Source: Anaspis maculata (Eukaryota; Arthropoda; Insecta; Coleoptera; Scraptiidae). Taken from it: 64,000 nt of DNA. The notes under the pieces were generated by a model. That model searched no databases, was not told where the DNA came from, and was given only the letters and a program-made list of their open reading frames with translations. The stretch's first letter is position 1. Each line of letters begins with the position of its first letter. The DNA lies in contig OX421966.1 in the NCBI GenBank assembly GCA_949128115.1, positions 2,666,001 through 2,730,000 of the forward strand, in the 5' to 3' direction. The position numbers and the translations under genes were made by a program. Shown here one piece after another: positions 30,926-39,289 of this stretch.

Positions 30926-31380
30926 TGTTATGTATTTCGCATACGGGTTCGATTATTATAATTGAGACGATCGTTTTGAAGCACACTGTTTATTACTGCG
31001 TACTACAATAATTACACGCCAACAAATATTCACTTAGGAATATGACCGATTACTACTTCGCTTGCTTCGCACTCGATCGCTTCCAATCCAATACTGACTG
31101 CTACTGACTGCGTAGACTGAGGACGGTGCTTATATAGGTCCCGACTAATCATCTCGAATGTTCCATGGGTCTACCAGCAAATTCCACAGTGGCCCGGCAT
31201 ACGATTGCTGGACGATTCCCGAATAATCACACACCTTTCGCGTGCTTCCCGTGTGTTTTGGTATCACGGCACCTCCGCCTATTCGGCTGAGGTGTTCTGA
31301 TCGACTGTTGAAATCTCTCCATATCCAAAGACGATCTTCCTTGCATCATTTGATTAAACGCATCCGTCAGTCAGTTAATA
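30926..31380 (-). mobile_element. LTR of the same family, inverted, 5' end incomplete
   Basis: On the minus strand the segment ends CGAAATACATAACA at 30926 and shares TTATTGTAGTACGCAGTAAT, CCTATATAAGCACCG and GGAGAGATTTCAAC with the other two LTRs. The start (TGTTACGAGCGG) is missing at the high-coordinate side, next to the LTR at 31382. Its box CTATATAAG is a likely TATA element of the LTR promoter. Confidence 0.7.
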
Positions 31381-31381
31381 C

Positions 31382-31738
31382 TGTTACGAGCGGCGATTCT
31401 GGAGAACATGCGATCTTTCTAGACTCTTCCCATTAGGTCGCAGTGTACAAGTGCGGAGCTCTGGGCATTTCCAGAGTATACCCGACGGCTTGGCGATTGG
31501 AATACATGGAGAGATTTCAACGGTCGATCAGAAAACATCAGTCTGAGCTATATAAAGCACCGATCCTCGGCCCACGACTAGTATTGGATTGGAAGTGATA
31601 GAAAGCGAGTAGCAATATGCGATATTTCCAAGTAAATATTTGTTGGCGTGTATTTATTGTAGTACGCAGTGATAATTAAAGTGTGTTTTAAAACGATCAC
31701 CTCAATTATAAACGAACCCGTACGCGAAATACGTAACA
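31382..31738 (+). mobile_element. Solo LTR, 357 bp, with ATAC target duplication
   Basis: It begins TGTTACGAGCGGCGATTC and ends CGAAATACGTAACA, flanked by ATAC at 31378-31381 and 31739-31742. It lacks about 180 bases from the middle of the 13453-13988 LTR, so it is a shorter subtype or carries an internal deletion. It sits back to back with the inverted LTR at 30926-31380. Confidence 0.85.
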
Positions 31739-31825
31739 ATACGAAGTTTAATGATGGGGTGACCCAGCTAAAACACCGCCAGTTTTGTCCGAGGTAAATT
31801 TGTGTGATCCAGACACAGACACAGG

Positions 31826-31941
31826 GTGTGATTTGATGAATTCTTATTTCAGGTAGGCTGTGACCTAGTCAAATTGAGAGGTGCAAAGCTGCGTTCGGCT
31901 AGGGCACAGCCTGCCTAAAATAAGAAATCATTTGATCACAC
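31826..31941. mobile_element. Hairpin MITE of the GTGTGATC family, diverged copy
   Basis: The ends GTGTGATTTGATGAATTCTT and AAATCATTTGATCACAC pair, and the inner arms GTAGGCTGTG and CACAGCCTGCC are conserved. The loop is inverted relative to the unit copies (GCAAAGCTGCGTTCGG against CCGAACGCAGCTTCGC). Confidence 0.75.
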
Positions 31942-32029
31942 GAACTGATTAAGATCATTTTTCATTAGTTTATAGGTTTGAGTATAATCCAAAACATGAT
32001 GTTGATTGTTTTCGGTTTTTTCTTCACAG

Positions 32030-32167
32030 ATACCATCTGCCAGCGAGCCAAGAAAGGACTTGGCGATGCTCTTAAAAACCTGGACAGCAGAGCATGAACT
32101 CTGGATCGATGAGGGCCACAAAATATCCAAACGCTTCGAAGAAAAAGGCGCAGAAATGTTCAATGAG
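32030..32167 (+). CDS. Phase-0 exon, helix-like 46-residue module
   Basis: The acceptor is GTTTTCGGTTTTTTCTTCACAG ending at 32029, clearly related to the acceptor tract of the 440/22849 exons; the donor is GAG|GTAATA at 32168. The exon is 138 bases, 46 codons, phase 0 on both ends. It reads IPSASEPRKDLAMLLKTWTA, then EHELWIDEGHKISKR and GAEMFNE, an amphipathic charged helix. The 3' flank (TTTCCGGGTTTGGCCG, AAAATGACTGGGCTATACCT) is the same as after the copy 1 and copy 4 exons, so this is a far-diverged member of the same exon position. Family unknown. Confidence 0.6.
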
Positions 32168-32535
32168 GTAATATGGTATGCACTTTGTTATCGAAATTCA
32201 GATTTGTATGGGAATAATTTCCGGGTTTGGCCGTTTTTAGACCTAAAATGACTGGGCTATACCTGGAAGTGCCTGGAAGTGCGAGGAAGTGCATTATTGC
32301 AACAGTGCATAAGGTCACGATTGACACACACAATAAAAAGTTCTGGAATTTCAATATGTTGTTTGGCTCGCTTTATCAAGTGTTTTAGCCAAACAATTTC
32401 AACTTTCTCCGAGCCAAATTGGATGTCTCCAGCAAAAATGTGCAATTGACCTTTTCACCTAAATAAAAACATGACGCGCACATAGGAAAGTTCAAGAATT
32501 TCAGTGGGACGTTAACGCAGGTGGAGGCAGTTTCT

Positions 32536-32955
32536 AATTCGCGTCTCCTGTGCCTCTTATCACCGGACCTGAACGACTGGAAGCCCTTTCAACTCCTTCG
32601 CACTTTCCAATTGGAAGACCAATGACGCCTGTACCTGATGCCAGTGTACAAGATGTACCTGGAAACAGAGTCGCTACCAAAGAATTCAACAACTCCAGCA
32701 ACACTTCTGGACGAAGTGGCATCGGAAGTACCTCGCTGAGTTACAGAAGAGAGCAAAATGGCTGTCAGTGAAGGGCGGTTTGCGAGAGGGTGATCTCGTT
32801 TTGATCGGTTCGGATAACCAGACTCCTTTGACTTGGAAACTCGGCAGAATCACGTAGCCACATCCAGGACGTGACCATGCAAGCAGAGTGGCCTCCGTCA
32901 GGACTACATCGGGAACAATTATTCAGCGAGCCTTCTCGAAGCTGTACACATTGCC
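32536..32955 (+). pseudogene. BEL/Pao integrase C-terminal fragment
   Basis: One frame reads STPSHFPIGRPMTPVPD, the next frame RYQRIQQLQQHFWTKWHRKY, then LREGDLVLIGSDNQTPLTWK and LGRIT. These are the conserved blocks at the end of BEL/Pao integrases ('L.P.HFL.GR', 'R....Q...Q.FW..W..EYL..L', 'G..VL....PP..W.LGR'). At least one frameshift (near 32670) and a stop (TAG at about 32855) show that it is dead. It is followed directly by the acidic exon end at 32980-33055, so the insertion removed that exon's normal acceptor. Confidence 0.8.
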
Positions 32956-32964
32956 AACTGCCGA

Positions 32965-33055
32965 GGAACTATCCTCGGCACCCTATCATAGGGTGAACGA
33001 TGACGTCGAAATCGAACCCCTGGATGAGGATGAGGTCCAGCCTCCTGTCAGCCAG
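32965..33055 (+). CDS. Acidic 'EPLDEDEVQPP' exon end, acceptor lost
   Basis: The frame reads HRVNDDVEIEPLDEDEVQPP, then VSQ, and ends at CAG|GTCAGT (33056), phase 0. It is the paralogue of 12811-12947 (EYEVETEPLDEVQP). Upstream the frame runs straight into the BEL/Pao integrase remnant without a recognisable acceptor, so either a chimeric exon exists or the module is inactive here. Confidence 0.4.
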
Positions 33056-33064
33056 GTCAGTCAC

Positions 33065-34975
33065 GTTTATTAATTATAGTCACGCTTTAGTCACGTTGAT
33101 ACGTGACTATCCAGTCACGTTGGATACGTGGCCAGGGAGTTTGCGATTTCATTGAACGTTCGACGTAACACAACGTGGAGCGTGAAAACTCCCCTATAAA
33201 TTCATTAGTTACAGGGGCATTTTCACATTCTACGTTGCGTTACGTCGTACGTTCAATGGAATCTCAAAAAAAAACTAATATAGTCACGCTTTAGTCACGT
33301 TAATACGTGAGTATCCAGTAACGTTGGATACGTGACTAGAGAGTTTGCGATCTCATTGAACGTACGACGTAACACAACGTGGGGCGTGAAAACTCCCCTG
33401 TAAATTCATTAGTTACAGGAGCATTTTCACATCCTACGTTGCGTTACGTCTTACGTTCAATGAAATCACAAAAAAAAAACATTATAGTCACGCTCTAGTC
33501 ACGTTAATACGTGACTATTCAGTCACGTTGAATACGTGACTAGGGAGTTTGCGATTTTATTGAACGTACGACGTAACACAACGTGGAGCGTGGAAACTCC
33601 TCTGTAAATTCATTAGTTACAGGGGCATTTTCACATTCTACGTTGCGTTACGTCGTACGTTCAATGAAATCACAAAAAAAACTATTATAGTCACGCTTTA
33701 GTCACGTTAATACGTGACTATTCAGTCACGTTGGATACGTGACTGAGGAGTTTGCGATTTCATTGAACGTTCGACGTAACACAACGTGGAGCGTGAAAAC
33801 TTCCCTGTAAATTCATTGGTTACAGGGGCATTTTCACATTCTACGTTGCGTTACGTCGTACGTTCAATGAAATCACAAAAAAAACTATTATAGTCACGCT
33901 CTAGTCACGTTAATACGTGAGTATCCAGTCACGTTGGATACGTGACTAGGGAGTTTGCGATTTCATTGAACGTACGACGTAACACAACGTGGAGCGTGAA
34001 AACTCCTCTGTAAATTCATTAGTTACAGGGGCATTTTCACATTCTACGTTGCGTTACGTCGTACGTTCAATGAAATCTCAAAAAAAACTATCATAGTCAC
34101 GCTTTAGTCACGTTAATACGTGACTATCCACTCACGTTGGATACGTGACTAGGGAGTTTGCGATTTCATTGAACGTACGACGTAACACAACGTGGGGCGT
34201 GGAAACTCCCCTGTAAATTCATTAGTTACAGGGGCATTTTCATATTCTACGTTGCGTTACGTCGTACGTTCAATGAAATCACAAGTAAAACTATTATAGT
34301 CATGCTTTAGTCACGTTAATACGTGACTATCCAGTCACGTTGGATACGTGACTAGGGAGTTTGCAATTTCATTGAACGTACGACGTAACACAACGTGAAG
34401 CGTGAAAACTCCCCTGTAAATTCATTAGTTACAGTAGCATTTTCACATTCTACGTTGCGTTCGTCGTACGTTCAATGAAATCACAAAAAAACCTATTATT
34501 GTCACGCTTTAGTCACGTTAATACGTGACTATTCAGTCACGTTAATACGTGAGTATCCAGTCACGTTGGATACGTGACTAGGGAGTTTGCGATTTCATTG
34601 AACGTACGACGTAACACAACGTGGAGCGTAAAAACTCCCCTGTAAATTCATCAGTTACAGGGGCATTTTCACATTCTACGTTGCGTTACGTCGTACGTTC
34701 AATGAAATCACAAAAAAAACTATTATAGTCACGCTTTAGTCACGTTAATACGTGACTATCCAGTCACGTTGGATACGTGACTAGGGAGTTTGCGATTTCA
34801 TTGAACGTACGACGTAACACAACGTGAAGCGTAAAAACTCCCCTGTAAATTCATTAGTTACAGGGGCATTTTCACATTCTACGTTGCGTTACGTCGTACG
34901 TTCAATGAAATCACAAAAAAAAACTATTATAGTCACGCTTTAGTCACGTTAATACGTAACCATCGAGTCACATCA
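33065..34975. repeat. 203-bp hairpin satellite, nine units
   Basis: The marker GAGTTTGCGA (or GAGTTTGCAA) starts at 33137, 33341, 33545, 33748, 33951, 34154, 34357, 34583 and 34786, giving spacings of 203-204 bases and one of 226 that contains an extra TCAGTCACGTTAATACGTGA-type piece. Each unit holds an inverted repeat, GATTTCATTGAACGTACGAC against GTCGTACGTTCAATGAAATC, around ATTCATTAGTTACAGGGG, plus two direct copies of CAGTCACGTTGGATACGTGA-type words. It lies in the intron between the acidic exon and the EKL exon and is nearly absent (about 1.5 units) in the paralogous block at 12965-13290. Confidence 0.95.
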
Positions 34976-35023
34976 GATACGTGACTATAACGGACGACGG
35001 CATCCTTGATTCTTGATTAACAG

Positions 35024-35080
35024 GAAAAGCTTATGAGTCCAGTGGGACAGGGTCCAGCACCTGACCACCACTAGATGAAG
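35024..35080 (+). pseudogene. Shortened, stop-bearing copy of the 13332 exon
   Basis: The acceptor TTCTTGATTAACAG ends at 35023 and the donor AAG|GTATGT follows 35080. The 57 bases keep phase 0 and read EKLMSPVGQGPAPDHH before a TAG, then MK. Compared with 13332-13448 exactly 60 bases have been lost in frame. The stop indicates that it is now a pseudo-exon, or that it serves as a terminal exon. Confidence 0.55.
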
Positions 35081-35920
35081 GTATGTACAGGTGATCCACT
35101 GAGATTCCCCTCCCCCCTGTTAGAATCTCACCCGTTGGAATAAACTCAGGTAGTACAACGTTATCTAAATGATGGAAAAACTGTCACGTCAGTTTTTAAA
35201 CGTGATCGGTAGAATGTAACGTTTTTGACAGCATCGGGTGCAAACGACCCACCCATCGTTATATCGGAAATGTCAAAAATGCTGTACCATATAGTACCAT
35301 GCACTCGTTCCAATCCACTAGAGCTTCATAACCACTTGAAAAAACAAATGAAGTTCAAAATTCAAAGACCGTTTCGGCATAACATAACTTTTCAAAAACA
35401 GATGAAATTTTTTCAAAACTTGCCTATGTTTGCACGCTGTTCTTTGGCACCCTGTATAATATATGACTCTGGTCACTGAGACTTTATTTCAGACCAGCAT
35501 TCTATGTCCAAAGAAACGTAAAGGTAAAGTCAAGGTTGCACCTCCACGTGGTGCCACCTGGACAGCCTCCTTTAGGGTCCGGTACTGTAGTAGTGCCGGC
35601 CGCGGCCCTGGGAGGTGAACTTACGGGGCGGACACACCGTATCAGGCTGTAGTATCGTGGCTCAAGGTTTGGACACGGTTTAACGACGCTGGACTGGTAG
35701 GGGTACCAAAGAAAAAACCCAGTCCGGTATATCGAACCCTGCATCGCTGTGGTCAGGTCTCACGGATGTCGGGTTCAGAGGGTCTTGTCTTGAACGCCTG
35801 GAACCAGGTGGAAAGAAAACCACAAGAAAAAAATACCCCAACTCAAGGTGGAACAGCAGAAGCCAAGGGGTGCATGGCCAAGGGGAAGCTTAGTCACCAT
35901 TATGCGAACTCCTGGGTAAC
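35081..35920 (+). repeat. Right part of the 31.8-35.9 kb duplicated block
   Basis: The segment aligns with 13989-14750 except for about 350 extra bases (35480-35830) not seen in the other block. Those extra bases include a candidate exon (35493-35614) and a GC-rich piece of unknown origin. The match ends near AGCTTAGTCACCATTATGCG at 35888-35907. Confidence 0.75.
35493..35614 (+). CDS. Candidate basic exon with PKKRK motif
   Basis: The acceptor GAGACTTTATTTCAG ends at 35492. The frame reads TSILCPKKRKGKVKVAPPRG, then ATWTASFRVRYC, to a donor-like GGAG|GTGAAC at 35615; a TGA follows if unspliced. PKKRKGKV resembles a classical nuclear-localisation signal. The segment is missing from the paralogous block at 14.4 kb, so it may have come with an insertion. 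Weak evidence overall. Confidence 0.25.
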
Positions 35921-36214
35921 GAGTGACACCCAGGTTTCAATCAGCTTTCCTGGAGCAATGCGGGGGCTCTTCTTCAGGTGACCACCTTTTCCCTAGCTGC
36001 TCATGGGATTTTTCATGGACCAGAATATTTTCAAAGGAGGAGGAACGTCCTTTACGGTACCTACTCGCGAAAGAGGCTGGGGAAAGCCTCCACACAAAAG
36101 GCACAGAAGAGCCTGCGGACATCCACTTGAATAGTAGGGCTGAAAAAAACCTTCTGGAAGACAGCGACGATGACTTAACCAACAGCCTCAAAGATCTAAG
36201 AAGAAAGCAAGATG

Positions 36215-37080
36215 TTCAAACGGAATATTCCTTAGGGGAGAGGGTTGTAATGGATCTTTCTAAACCATTTTGGTGACAAGGCTACTGTCTCTTCTTTGAC
36301 AATTCCTTCAGCACTTTCAATTTGTTAAAAAAATTGCTTCAACAAGAAACATTCGCATGTGGAACATTTCGCATAAACAGAAAGCACTACCCCAAAGAAA
36401 TCCTGAGAAGCGACAAACAAATGAACATGGGTGATTTCGACTACGCACAATCGGGCGATCTTTCAGTTGTAAAGTGGCTTGATAAGAGGAAAGAAATCTG
36501 TGAATGTTATAAGTTCAATGCATGACCCACAACGAGCGACAACAGTAAAAAGAAGGGACAAAGCTGGCAATCGAGAGCAAGTACCATGTCTTGAATCCAT
36601 CTCTGACTATAACAAATAAACGGACGGGGTAGACAGATTTGATCAGTATATGGAAACATGTTCCATTTCATGGAAATCTAGGAGGTGGTGGCTCAAGTTA
36701 CTGTATTACTTCATCGATTCGTCTATTTTCAATTCCTACATTTTGTACAAAATTACCATGACAAACAAACGTGAAAAACCTTTGTCGCACCTGAAGTTCA
36801 GAAGTATTTTAGCCAACGAGCTAATATCGGGCTATAATAGCCGTGAACGTAAAGGCCCTTTAGTCTTCAACAAAACACTGGAAAAAGTTGATGGAAGAGC
36901 TGTTACCATAGAAAACAACATTAGAACTAACGTGGTGGGTCTTCATTTGCCCATCAAAAGTTCCTCACGTCGCTGTGCTTTTTGTAGTACGACCAAAAAA
37001 ATAAAGAAATCACAGATCACATGTCGTAATTGCAAAGTAGGTTTATGCCTAGAGTATTTTGCACCCTTCCATGAGAAGTA
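36215..37080 (+). pseudogene. piggyBac transposase, C-terminal half, broken
   Basis: Frames in succession read LGERVVMDLSKPFW, CLFFDNSFSTFNLLKKLLQQ, TFACGTFRINRKHYPKEIL, VVKWLDKRKEI, then ISWKSRRWWLKLLYYFIDSS with NSYILYKITMTNKR and LSHLKFRSILANELI. These are the later catalytic-domain blocks of piggyBac-type transposases. The end, CAFCSTTKKIKKSQITCRNC followed by KVGLCLEYFAPFHEK, is the cysteine-rich zinc-binding domain of this family. An in-frame TGA at 36274, a frameshift near 36525 and a TAA near 36617 show it is inactive. Upstream acidic sequence (EDSDDDLTNSLKDL) may belong to its N-terminal side. No TTAA-flanked termini were located. Confidence 0.85.
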
Positions 37081-37123
37081 ACATTGAAAAGTACAAAACA
37101 CTAAAGGTAAAAACTATCTTAAC

Positions 37124-37434
37124 CCGGCCGGTAGCGCGGCGGACTCCGTCTTTGGAAGCAATTCCAGGGATCGTGGGTTCGAATCCGGCCTGGGCCAGGT
37201 GAAAATTTTCATGGACTCTTTAGTACCTTGGCGTGTACCACCGTGCAGTCACGTCAAGGGAAAAATTGTGAAACGAGAAGGACACCGAAAAAAGGGTGCT
37301 AATAACCTCGCTGTTGATGCGTCCATAAAATGGTGGGTGGTGTGGGAATCACCCGGCGTCGCTCTTAGCCTACTAAGACGGCGCTAAGGAGGTACTGCCA
37401 GTGACTACACGGATACCCGCCCACCGCCAAAAAA
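37124..37434 (+). mobile_element. tRNA-derived SINE
   Basis: The head has RNA polymerase III promoter boxes: an A box GTAGCGCGGCGGACTC (37131-37146) and a B box GGTTCGAATCC (37176-37186), in tRNA-like spacing. A tRNA-unrelated body follows, and the end is an A-run (about 37428-37436). The length of roughly 310 bases is normal for a SINE. It has inserted next to the 3' region of a Gypsy remnant. Not a functional tRNA: the acceptor stems do not close well. Confidence 0.75.
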
Positions 37435-37435
37435 A

Positions 37436-37990
37436 AACAGAGATCAGAGGTTATCTACGCAAGAGTCTGGCCTTGAACTACCCCCCTTTTAGTGGAGAAC
37501 TGAGCGTAATAAAAAAAAATGTGGCGAGATATACACCAGGAAGAGAAAGTATGAAAATCGGAGATTCTACTCGGAGCTTATCGGATCGCTTCTCTGAACA
37601 GAAGCTCTGGCTCTGGTTTCAAATTTAAGATGATAGGAACAAACCACATAAGAATGGAGAAAGACATAAACTACATGCGATAGACATACCGTGTGATCCA
37701 AACCATTCCGAATTGGAGTAGGCTGTGCCGTGGCGAAAAGCAGCTTGACATCTTGCAATTTGACCATGTCACAGCCTGCCCCAATTCGGAATGGTTTGGA
37801 TCACACGGTAGAATACGAAACAAAATGAACACAAAGAAATTTCGTGACGAAATACGTACACAAGAAATAATAGAAGACCACTGGAGAGACCTCAGGAACC
37901 ATCCACGTCCGAGGTTGCATCTGTGCTGTCAAGCTTGAGAACTTTAGCATATGCCAAACTCCCAGAGATCGGCCCTGGAGGTCCTCCAGA
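37436..37990 (-). mobile_element. 3' non-coding region of a minus-strand Gypsy-type remnant
   Basis: Pieces match 47925-48095: GAGGTTATCT with GTCTGGCC, AAAAATGTGGC, and GAAGACCACTGGAGAGACCT (37874-37893 here). In the 47.8 kb copy this stretch is followed, on the minus strand, by a polypurine tract and an LTR. Here a MITE interrupts it at 37689-37808, and the LTR is missing or replaced by the SINE. Confidence 0.55.
37689..37808. mobile_element. 120-bp hairpin MITE (CCGTGTGATCC family), TA flanks
   Basis: It begins CCGTGTGATCCAAACCATTC, ends GAATGGTTTGGATCACACGG, and has TA on both sides (37687-37688 and 37809-37810). It is exactly 120 bases, and the inner arms GTAGGCTGTG and CACAGCCTGC are those of the copies at 17332, 24891 and 31826. 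The outer 30 bases differ more, marking a subfamily. Confidence 0.85.
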
Positions 37991-38039
37991 CGATAGGTCC
38001 AAGGCGACAGCGATTCGTCAACACGATAGGGACCTACAA

Positions 38040-39010
38040 ATTTTCATGCTGATTTAGCAGAAAAGTGCATCTGACAGAGAGAAATCACGTCGCCACACCC
38101 CATCTCCTACCTTGAACTTTTTGTCGCGTCTAAAGCTTTAGTTAGGTTCTGTTCAACTTTTTCATGAATTTGACGTAACTGATCCGGTCGGGGAATTTTC
38201 GGATCCTGCCGACTGCAGCTTGCATCCAAAGCCTTTGGCTTGTCGGCCAAAGTTGACACAGTATGGGGTAATCTGGGTAACTGACAAACTGTTAACCGTT
38301 ATCAGAAAGAACTTGTCGCGGCACACCGTAGAGAAGAAAAATTTGATTCTCCTGAATCTTCAAATGTTTATGGCAACGGCGTTGCGCATCGGAAAGAGCA
38401 GCGTGAAACGGCTAAAGCAGTCTGAACGACGAGTATCAACCAGGTAGCCCAGGTAGCGAAGTTCAGGGCGACAAAAACGACACTTGTCTCTGCTCACCGT
38501 TAATCCCACTTCCCTCAGGTGGTTTGAGATTTCGCGAAGAATCCTCAAGTGGTCTTCAAAGATCTCTGAAATGATAATCACGTCGTCCCGATAAACGGAT
38601 ACTTGCTCCTCCAAACCTGGGCCCGGGAGTCGTTCTACCAGCCGCTGCCGCGTTGCAGGAGCATTGTGAAGCCCGAACGGCATCCGCTGGAATTGATACA
38701 GACCTCGGCCTGGTACAGTGAAGGCGATTATGGCTTCAGAATCTCTTTCAACCGGTACCTGCCAAAAGGTACTCTAGATATCCAATGAAGATACAAAACG
38801 GGCTTTTCCAAACCGGTCCAAGATTTAAGAAATGTATGGCGAAGTAGGCATCTCTGTTACGGCATTCACCTTCCGGTAGTCGACACAAAACCGATATACT
38901 CGGGGGGATTTCTTGACCATAACTGTTGGTGATGCCCTAAGGTGAAGAAGAAGGAACGACTACCCCTGCCTCCAACATTTTATCCAATTTGCTGTTGTAG
39001 TCTATGTTGG
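38040..39010 (-). pseudogene. Gypsy-type pol remnant (RT and integrase parts), minus strand
   Basis: On the minus strand the frame at 38683-38430 reads MPFGLHNAPATRQRLVERL, then VSVYRDDVIIIS with the YxDD catalytic box in the form YRDD, and FCRPELRYLGYLVD, all standard Gypsy RT blocks. Upstream (38690-39010) the earlier RT blocks are readable in shifting frames. Downstream, YGVPRQVLSDNG (about 38320-38290) is an integrase core block, so RNase H and the first part of integrase are deleted. Several stops and shifts make it dead. Confidence 0.8.
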
Positions 39011-39289
39011 CGATAAAAGACAGTACTTCAGTTTAATAGGTTCGGCTTTTCTTATGTTCCACCAGGGAGGTACAACCCAATCTATTAGGCATATAGGGAG
39101 AAAAAATCTTCAAACTTTCGGTGTGTAATTACCTGTATATCATGTACTTATTTACTTACTTATTTATGTACTTAGACGCCTATTATGTATGACAAATGTA
39201 TGCAATTATACAAAGCTGCTGTTCAATAAATATACAAAATATACAAATATACACCACCTACTGATCTTCTGATTTTTAGGCATTTCTGA
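39011..39289. other. No gene seen; AT-rich spacer
   Basis: The stretch contains a short TTACTTAC-type repeat near 39150-39165 and an AT-rich ATACAAA run near 39230-39255. Nothing coding. Confidence 0.5.

Noticed and set aside
33065..34975. CRISPR array
   Set aside because: Units are 203 bases and repeated as a whole, there are no short repeats with unique spacers, and the genome is eukaryotic in character.
35502..35744. Minus-strand 80-codon ORF as a retrotransposon protein
   Set aside because: No conserved block could be identified, and the plus strand offers an exon-like reading of the same bases.
37124..37197. Functional tRNA gene
   Set aside because: A and B boxes are present but the acceptor and anticodon stems do not fold properly and a SINE body with an A-tail follows.
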